From: Calditrichia bacterium
Lineage (GTDB): Bacteria; Calditrichota; Calditrichia; Calditrichales; Calditrichaceae
Direction of reading: 5' to 3'
Length of the DNA: 8,145 bases
Assembly (NCBI GenBank): GCA_027039465.1
Contig: JALWEA010000479.1
Coordinates: forward strand, 1 to 8,145
Shown here: piece after piece, positions 1 through 5,347 of the stretch
Layout: every line of letters begins with the position of its first letter
Numbering within the stretch: position 1 is the first letter of the stretch
The notes under the pieces: model-generated
The model's database searches: none
What the model was told of the DNA's origin: nothing
Seen by the model: only the letters and a program-made list of their open reading frames with translations
Position numbers and translations under genes: made by a program

Positions 1-1488
1 TCTTTTGTTTATCCCCTTTGCTTTCCCGTTCTCAAACTCACCATCGGCTGTGTAACCTTGTTTTTCTACCGTTATTCCTTTACTTACTTCTCCTTCTTTT
101 CCTATCTTGACTACATCAAATAAATAACGGTAATGATTTACAAATTTACTTTCTGTCCTTGCATTTAGATATAGTGAGATTTCTTCATTATCACACTTCT
201 TCGGTACTTTTATGTACAGATTGTCTTCATCGTTATTTACCCGGAGTGCACTAACTTTTTCTTTTGTTGGCTTTCCCCATACGGATGACACCGATAACCT
301 CGGATAATCTATTCCTCTATTCTCCAATTCTTTTGCAGTTGTACCTATCTCATACAAACGTACGTCATCTACAAACAAACTTGTCGTCGGTTCCGTACCC
401 AAAACCGTAATTTGTAATAATATCTCTTTTATCGGTTTGGTTGCCTGAAATCCGAATCTTCTAAAATCCCAGTCATGATCACTTTCACCAAGGCAGAATG
501 TGGGATTTACTTCCTGCATTGTTCCATCATAATGATAAATATATATGGTTACATTAGCATAATTATCCGGTCCCCAATATCCGGGTGGGATATTACCGAC
601 GGAGTTATCTAACTTTGACCAAATTTCAATAGCTACCGGTTTTACTTTTTTTTGATGTAATGGAATTAGTTGTGAGACGCCTGAACCGTCTAAATAGGTC
701 ACCGAGGCCCGTAATGATTTTCTCCCGGTTATTGATTCGTTCCGATCTATTACAGGTTTTCTGTACTTTGCCCCCACCCAACTTACCCATTGGTCTTCCA
801 AGGGAAGTTGCCAACTTTCGGGGAAACTTTCTTCTTCTAAGGACGCATCTTCAAAACTGTGATTCTTTACTAGATTTATTCCTTCTAATTCTTGACTTAA
901 ATAAGCATCATCTATCCATGCTTTGCCTTTCGAACCAGCAGAAATTGTGAAGATAATCTTTCCGCCCCACACTAACTGATCTAATGTCAGCTTTTTCTCT
1001 ACCAATTTCCATTCATTTGACCCCGATAGTCTTATCGTATCCTCTTTTGACGGCAAACCTTTTATAATTCCCAATTTTATAATTGCATTTAATGTTTTTG
1101 AATCTGTAATATTTTTTGTTTTATAATAAAATGATACCTTGATCTCTTTGCCGGCTACTAACGGTAATCCAAAGGGCATACTGCCATCGATTACTCTCCA
1201 AAAGTTACTGCATACCGTTGCCTTTACTTCCTTTGCAGCACCTGTAAGTTGGATGGAATTTACCCCCGAATGTTTTTCTTTTTTGCTTAATTTAGCCCCT
1301 TCTGTTAATTCCCAGTAGGTAGGAACACCCGTACCGGCAGCATCGATATGACTACGACGATCTTTTCCCTGAATAATTTGATTGACAAAGACATTCTCAA
1401 CATCTCCGTTCGGGAATAAATTATGCTGGCCGTAAACTTGCGATAATGTTATTAATAAAAGTAGGAGAAATATTCCTGACATTCTCAT
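1..1488 (-). CDS. Exported multidomain protein with tandem carbohydrate-binding-like modules (3' end outside window)
   Basis: The reading frame is open for 496 codons from the ATG at 1488-1486 to the left edge, with no stop, so the C-terminus is missing. The N-terminus is a signal peptide: Arg2, then a Leu/Ile-rich core at about 5-15, with likely cleavage after VYG (residue 20). Two similar segments of about 175 residues follow. The first opens with NLFPNGDVE (23-31) and closes with WIDDAYL (191-197). The second opens with NLVKNHSFE (205-213) and closes with FVDDVRL (372-378). This opening and closing pattern is typical of CBM4/9-like jelly-roll modules. From about 393 a third segment with DEDNLYIKV resembles the CBM9/DOMON-like fold, but it is cut by the window edge. 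The start overlaps the upstream gene's stop as ATGA, so the two are probably translationally coupled. A catalytic domain could lie beyond the edge. The binding-module call is from visible pattern only; the ligand is unknown. Confidence 0.85.
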   Translation of the reverse strand, partial: MRMSGIFLLLLLITLSQVYGQHNLFPNGDVENVFVNQIIQGKDRRSHIDAAGTGVPTYWELTEGAKLSKKEKHSGVNSIQLTGAAKEVKATVCSNFWRVIDGSMPFGLPLVAGKEIKVSFYYKTKNITDSKTLNAIIKLGIIKGLPSKEDTIRLSGSNEWKLVEKKLTLDQLVWGGKIIFTISAGSKGKAWIDDAYLSQELEGINLVKNHSFEDASLEEESFPESWQLPLEDQWVSWVGAKYRKPVIDRNESITGRKSLRASVTYLDGSGVSQLIPLHQKKVKPVAIEIWSKLDNSVGNIPPGYWGPDNYANVTIYIYHYDGTMQEVNPTFCLGESDHDWDFRRFGFQATKPIKEILLQITVLGTEPTTSLFVDDVRLYEIGTTAKELENRGIDYPRLSVSSVWGKPTKEKVSALRVNNDEDNLYIKVPKKCDNEEISLYLNARTESKFVNHYRYLFDVVKIGKEGEVSKGITVEKQGYTADGEFENGKAKGINKR

Positions 1489-3287
1489 TTCTTTTTCTCT
1501 TCCCATCCGGTTTTGGTTGAATCGGTATAAATTTCATCCGGAATTCTTACCCGGGCATCGCGCTCATCTCTCATCTGAATCCGCAAAGGATGTTTTAACC
1601 TTTTTTGAAAATAATTAACCTTTTCGAACCGTTTGTTCTCAGGGCCCAATTCATAAGGGATAAGCGCCCATTTTTCCCAATAAATATTGTCTTTCGGTAC
1701 ATTAATAATCTGCTGCATATTTTGTGTCATATAAGGTGCCACAAGAACCCTTGTCCAATAGACCCATGGACCTTTGGTGATATAAAGATAGGGATTATAT
1801 GCGAACGGTTCATCATTTAAACTCGAATTTGCATATTCAACCGGAATGCCTGCAAATCCCAAATGTTTTTTCGTGTTTAGAAATGATATCCATGATACGT
1901 CCAAAGGCAAATGGACTTCCGTCAGATTGGGAATATCTTTTAAAGTGAGTATTTCCGGTTTTGAAGAAGCAGGATCCTGCCATGCCGCCTTATCTATGAG
2001 TTTATGATTAAAAACGATTTCCCCGTTTCGAAACGCTTGTAAGGGAACATCTTTCTTAGTTTCAAGCGTTGTAGTCATAATAAAATAAGGGGCGTTCGCA
2101 AAAAACTTGTAAGTGATGCTCAAAGCGATTTCCGGCATGTTGGGGATAAAACCTCTTCGATGTGTCATGAACATCACGGGGCCGGAAACGGTTTCATATT
2201 TCTCGGGAGGATTCCAATCCGAGGCATGCATCCAGGGGCGTTTTGGCGAGTAAGCTCCCGGATTCCAGTGAATGGCGCCGTTCGTTTCCAATTTGTGTTC
2301 CAGAGTAATTTCCGGGATGCTCTTTAGTGTTATTTCATTAAGCATCCCCGATTTAGGATGCAGTTTTACCTTGTAAAAATCATTCTCAATCGTTAAGCCT
2401 AGTCCTTTTCCCCGAACCTTTAACGGAGTTTCATTTTGCATTTTTTTTACCTTGGGATTGCCGTAAAAAGCGAGTAAAACCATATTTGAGTTAGCTTTTA
2501 TTGATATCGGAACAACAATTTTTGCATAGACAGACGGTAACCAATAGAAAGGCCTTAATTTTCCGTCTTTGCCATATCTTGGCTTATCCTTTTTTAAATA
2601 TTTTTGAACATCGTATACTTGGGCAGGTATTAAATTGGTATTACCTTGTTCGTCTATTTCGACAATACGTAATTCCTTGCTCAAATCCGTAATTTGATCG
2701 GGATAAAAAACCAGTGAAAACTGGACAGGCTCATTCTTTCTTTCTAAGCCAAAATCTTCGGAAACGACAATACTTTTGTAATATTTCCATTGCGTGTTCC
2801 AGTATCCGCCCTTATCCGGAGCAACGATTTCCTGTCTTACGGTTTTAATTTCCTGACTATCGTTGAAAGAATACTTTATTTCAATTTTATACTTTTGGCC
2901 ATTCTGCCAGTCAAGCCTTGCTATCAAAATGGGTTGTGTGTAAATAAAATCTTTTGAATAGTTCGCTGAAAAAGGTGGCCAATTATAGGGGAATACCTTA
3001 TTATTATCTTTACCCCAGGCGGCATTTCGTATTTCGTAATCAGTAATTTTTTTACCGTTAACCAGAATCTTTCTGATACGAAACGGAATTTTTACCCCAT
3101 TGTTGTTTATTTGCATCTTAAAATAATAGTATGGAATAGATGGTATGGGATGACCGATTTCAGCTTTTTCAAAATTCAATTGTCGGTCATTTGCAATGGT
3201 GTTTTGTGGAAGAAATATGATTGAAAATCCGAAAATAAATATCGATATTAGCAAACGATTAATTTTGGCAAAAGATAAACGGCTCAT
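1485..3287 (-). CDS. Exported protein with probable galactose-mutarotase-like beta-sandwich, family not recognised
   Basis: The product has 600 residues. I chose the ATG at 3287 because GAGGA lies five bases upstream and it starts directly on a signal peptide: basic n-region, hydrophobic core at about 11-26, likely cleavage after TIA (residue 32). An in-frame ATG at 3302 has no ribosome-binding site. After a beta-rich N-terminal part, about 160-285 looks like a beta-sandwich with WKYYKSIVV, an RKNEPV motif and LRIVEIDEQGN. Then IENDFYKVKLHPKSG (300-314) matches the way galactose-mutarotase-like domains begin in many glycoside hydrolases and polysaccharide lyases. It is followed by an aromatic stretch with HWNP and HASDWNPP (about 340-361) that could line a sugar site. 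There is no T9SS tail; the protein ends in a charged EEKKK, which suggests a periplasmic or simply exported location. A role in glycan processing is inferred from fold hints and neighbours. I cannot name a family or a catalytic residue. Confidence 0.85.
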   Translation of the reverse strand: MSRLSFAKINRLLISIFIFGFSIIFLPQNTIANDRQLNFEKAEIGHPIPSIPYYYFKMQINNNGVKIPFRIRKILVNGKKITDYEIRNAAWGKDNNKVFPYNWPPFSANYSKDFIYTQPILIARLDWQNGQKYKIEIKYSFNDSQEIKTVRQEIVAPDKGGYWNTQWKYYKSIVVSEDFGLERKNEPVQFSLVFYPDQITDLSKELRIVEIDEQGNTNLIPAQVYDVQKYLKKDKPRYGKDGKLRPFYWLPSVYAKIVVPISIKANSNMVLLAFYGNPKVKKMQNETPLKVRGKGLGLTIENDFYKVKLHPKSGMLNEITLKSIPEITLEHKLETNGAIHWNPGAYSPKRPWMHASDWNPPEKYETVSGPVMFMTHRRGFIPNMPEIALSITYKFFANAPYFIMTTTLETKKDVPLQAFRNGEIVFNHKLIDKAAWQDPASSKPEILTLKDIPNLTEVHLPLDVSWISFLNTKKHLGFAGIPVEYANSSLNDEPFAYNPYLYITKGPWVYWTRVLVAPYMTQNMQQIINVPKDNIYWEKWALIPYELGPENKRFEKVNYFQKRLKHPLRIQMRDERDARVRIPDEIYTDSTKTGWEEKKK

Positions 3288-3292
3288 AACAT

Positions 3293-3297
3293 TCCTC
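3293..3297 (-). promoter_or_regulatory. Ribosome-binding site that sets the start of the mutarotase-like gene
   Basis: The sense strand reads GAGGA, five bases before the ATG at 3287. It lies inside the 15-bp stretch that the longer reading (ATG at 3302) would translate, and nothing resembling a Shine-Dalgarno site precedes 3302. This supports the shorter 600-residue product. The site is only 12 bases downstream of the terminator's T-run. Confidence 0.7.
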
Positions 3298-3309
3298 GAC
3301 ATTAATCAT

Positions 3310-3350
3310 AAAAAAATTGGGCACAGTTCCGAAAACCCATGCCCAATTTT
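3310..3350 (-). terminator. Strong intrinsic terminator after the beta-helix gene
   Basis: On the minus strand an 11-bp perfect stem is formed by AAAATTGGGCA (3350-3340) and TGCCCAATTTT (3323-3313). The 16-nt loop can itself pair GTT with AAC around UUUCG. A run of seven T, four of them in the stem, ends at 3310. It lies 30 nt after the stop of the beta-helix gene and only 22 nt before the chosen start of the next gene in the same direction. It is therefore placed to end the upstream transcript or to lower read-through into the downstream pair. The reverse strand also has A/T flanks, but no convergent gene uses it. Confidence 0.85.
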
Positions 3351-3380
3351 CAAACAAGAAGTTTAGGGAACAGTTTTTTC

Positions 3381-5132
3381 TTACTTAATTAAGAACATCT
3401 TTTTAGCGCTTTGATTTTTCCCGCTCGTTAATTTATAGATATAGATGCCGCTCGGTAATTCAATACCTTTATCATTTTTACCATTAAAAACAACTTTATG
3501 AGTACCGGCTTTTAAATTCTTATTTACCAGCGTTTTGACCAACTGACCGGTAATAGAATAAATCTTAAGCGTCGTAAAATCACTCTTGGCTAAATGGAAT
3601 TCAATATTTGTTGTCGGGTTAAAAGGATTAGGATAATTATTTTTTAATTCAAAACCCGATGGTACATTTGTCTGGTTATTTTTTATGGAAGTTAACGGAT
3701 TAGGAAGACCTGCTTCCCAGGCAGCTACAACATCCGCACCATACCAGTTCAAATCACCAACCGGATATCCGTCAGAACCTGCATCTATAAGGTCCGGATT
3801 TGTCGGTTTTAAATTCATTGGAATCGGCCAGATAACATCCGACAGATGATATTTTTCGCCTGTTTTAGGATTAATCGGCAACCATCCGGGCCATTTCGCA
3901 GGATAAGAGCCATACTTTGCTTCAAAATCGGGTATCTTTGTGGAATCACGTACACACCAATCCCAGGCATATTGAATTTCAGTAACTCTGCTAAGACTAT
4001 CAACATCTACAAATTGCGGATCGATACCACCGGTTCTATTCCAGTTTTCATCAACGGTTTCCAGCATATTGTTTTCAAATTTCCAACCGTACTTTGCAAA
4101 ACGTGCTAATACGGTGTCGGATAAAAACGGAATATATTCGGCAGTTATATCCTTCATGTGAGCAAGCTGATGATCATCGGTAAAACGTAAGTTATTGGTT
4201 ATTTCAATATGTCTTGAATAGTCATCGATTCCCACATTGTCGCCATCAGGACCAAGAGGATGAAAATCCATCATCCCTAATTCGCCTCTAAGGCTATCTT
4301 CATTAACATCGCTACCACGATCGCCTGCATAAGCCGGAGTCCAATTCGGACGCGGACCGACATATCCTACCGAAGCTATATCATAGAAAATATTATCTTT
4401 AACAATAAAATCGGAGTCATAGCGATTCCAAAAAATATCATTACCAACACAACCTACAAAAGTATTATGTATATACTTTTGTCCTCCGTGAGGGCCATCG
4501 CCTAAATAATCCAAAGCACGACCGTATCCGATAACCGTGTTATTAATAAAATTATAATTCAAACTATCGCCGGCCCAGTATCCGAAATATCCTTCATGCC
4601 AACGCGGCGGGTTCCAACCTTGCCAAAAGATATTATTTGTAATGTTCATTGTAATATTGTTTAAGCCAGGATTATAATAAAGAACATAAAGGTGATTAAC
4701 CACACAATGGTCTATTGTGAATGTGGTAGCCGGCGTCAGCAGCTTTACAAACCAGCTAATATGACGAAGATCATCAAGCACCCAACCAGTAATAGCAATG
4801 TTTTTAACAGTTAAATCGCCACTCGCTTCAACCATTGGATTAATTACGGGATTACCGGCAAGTTCAAACCCTACCATTTGAGCCGGTGGTTCATCGGCCG
4901 GTTCGGTTTCACCGATAATTGTGGTATTTTCAGTCGCCTGAATTATATGATCCGTTACATAGACCCCGCCTCTTTTTAATTTGTAGATTTTACCAGGTGT
5001 CTTTTCAATAGCATCAGGCAATGTATTAAAGCCCGGGTCTACAACTAAAGTATCCTGAGCAAAACTTGTGCTGGCAAAAATTAGCGCCATGCCTATCAAC
5101 GCCAGAAAACTTTTTTTAACCAAGCTCATCAT
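3381..5132 (-). CDS. Secreted right-handed beta-helix protein with type IX secretion C-terminal domain
   Basis: The product has 583 residues. AAAGGGAG lies six bases before the ATG at 5132; a second ATG directly after it (5129) is equally possible. A signal peptide ends at SFA/QD (residue 25). The segment at about 30-60 (FNTLPDAIEK, KLKRGGVY) is the usual entry to beta-helix proteins of this type. Rungs with an asparagine pattern follow: NITNNIFW (163), NFINNTVIGY (194), YIHNTFVGC (220), IVKDNIFYD (243), EITNNLRF (310), FENNMLE (352). Such repeats are typical of pectate-lyase-like parallel beta-helices. An aromatic insert with WQGWNPPRW (170-178) may contact a ligand. GYPVGDLNWYG (455-465) closes the core. 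Residues 492-583 are a T9SS type-A sorting domain with YPNPFNPTT (500-508), LKIYSITGQLVK and PSGIYIYKL. T9SS cargo is exported through the outer membrane and is usually surface-attached or released. I see no convincing catalytic triad, so lyase, hydrolase or binding activity remains open. Confidence 0.93.
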   Translation of the reverse strand: MMSLVKKSFLALIGMALIFASTSFAQDTLVVDPGFNTLPDAIEKTPGKIYKLKRGGVYVTDHIIQATENTTIIGETEPADEPPAQMVGFELAGNPVINPMVEASGDLTVKNIAITGWVLDDLRHISWFVKLLTPATTFTIDHCVVNHLYVLYYNPGLNNITMNITNNIFWQGWNPPRWHEGYFGYWAGDSLNYNFINNTVIGYGRALDYLGDGPHGGQKYIHNTFVGCVGNDIFWNRYDSDFIVKDNIFYDIASVGYVGPRPNWTPAYAGDRGSDVNEDSLRGELGMMDFHPLGPDGDNVGIDDYSRHIEITNNLRFTDDHQLAHMKDITAEYIPFLSDTVLARFAKYGWKFENNMLETVDENWNRTGGIDPQFVDVDSLSRVTEIQYAWDWCVRDSTKIPDFEAKYGSYPAKWPGWLPINPKTGEKYHLSDVIWPIPMNLKPTNPDLIDAGSDGYPVGDLNWYGADVVAAWEAGLPNPLTSIKNNQTNVPSGFELKNNYPNPFNPTTNIEFHLAKSDFTTLKIYSITGQLVKTLVNKNLKAGTHKVVFNGKNDKGIELPSGIYIYKLTSGKNQSAKKMFLIK

Positions 5133-5347
5133 TTTATTCTCCCTTTGTTTAAATAAATAAATTTTAAACTATGCCAAAAGATGGCTTCGTAAGTTAAAGA
5201 CGTACCTTCTGCCCTCTTTTTCTTCCTCCTCCTTTCTTATTTTTAATTTGACAATTTAGTTTTAATGTAACTGCCTGCATTTACCTCCCTTCCATTTTTT
5301 AGTTAGACTTTTTGACCGGTATTAATTTGTAATTTTTTTAATGAAAC
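5133..5347 (-). other. Intergenic leader between receptor and beta-helix genes
   Basis: This 215-nt AT-rich gap has no GC-rich hairpin followed by a T-run, so I find no terminator behind the receptor gene. The sense strand holds a 27-nt pure-purine tract (5238-5212) containing GGAGGAGG, a second GGGAGG at 5289-5284, and the true ribosome-binding site AAAGGGAG at 5146-5139. A 28-codon frame (5280-5194) follows the GGGAGG, but with only a 3-nt spacer. I could not identify a convincing promoter of either the sigma-70 or the Bacteroidota (TTTG / TAnnTTTG) type. TAGTTTAA near 5170 is a partial match to the latter -7 element, without a good partner. A promoter for the beta-helix gene is plausible here but not shown. 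Confidence 0.4.

Noticed and set aside
660..950. Plus-strand 96-codon frame and the minus-strand 62-codon frame at 626-814
   Set aside because: Both lie inside the continuous CBM-like coding frame on the minus strand, show no ribosome-binding site or recognisable domain, and look like shadows.
1605..2692. Plus-strand frames at 1605-1820 and 2501-2692
   Set aside because: They are antisense to the mutarotase-like gene, short, and have no recognisable domain or family pattern.
3300..3302. ATG as start of the mutarotase-like protein
   Set aside because: It has no ribosome-binding site and would add five residues ahead of a signal peptide that begins well at 3287.
3815..4109. Minus-strand frame 3815-4006 and plus-strand frame 3846-4109
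   Set aside because: Both overlap the beta-helix gene in other frames; that gene's product is clearly the real one.
5173..5185. Small hairpin GCCA/TGGC in the leader as a terminator
   Set aside because: The stem is only four base pairs with a 5-nt loop and no T-run follows it.
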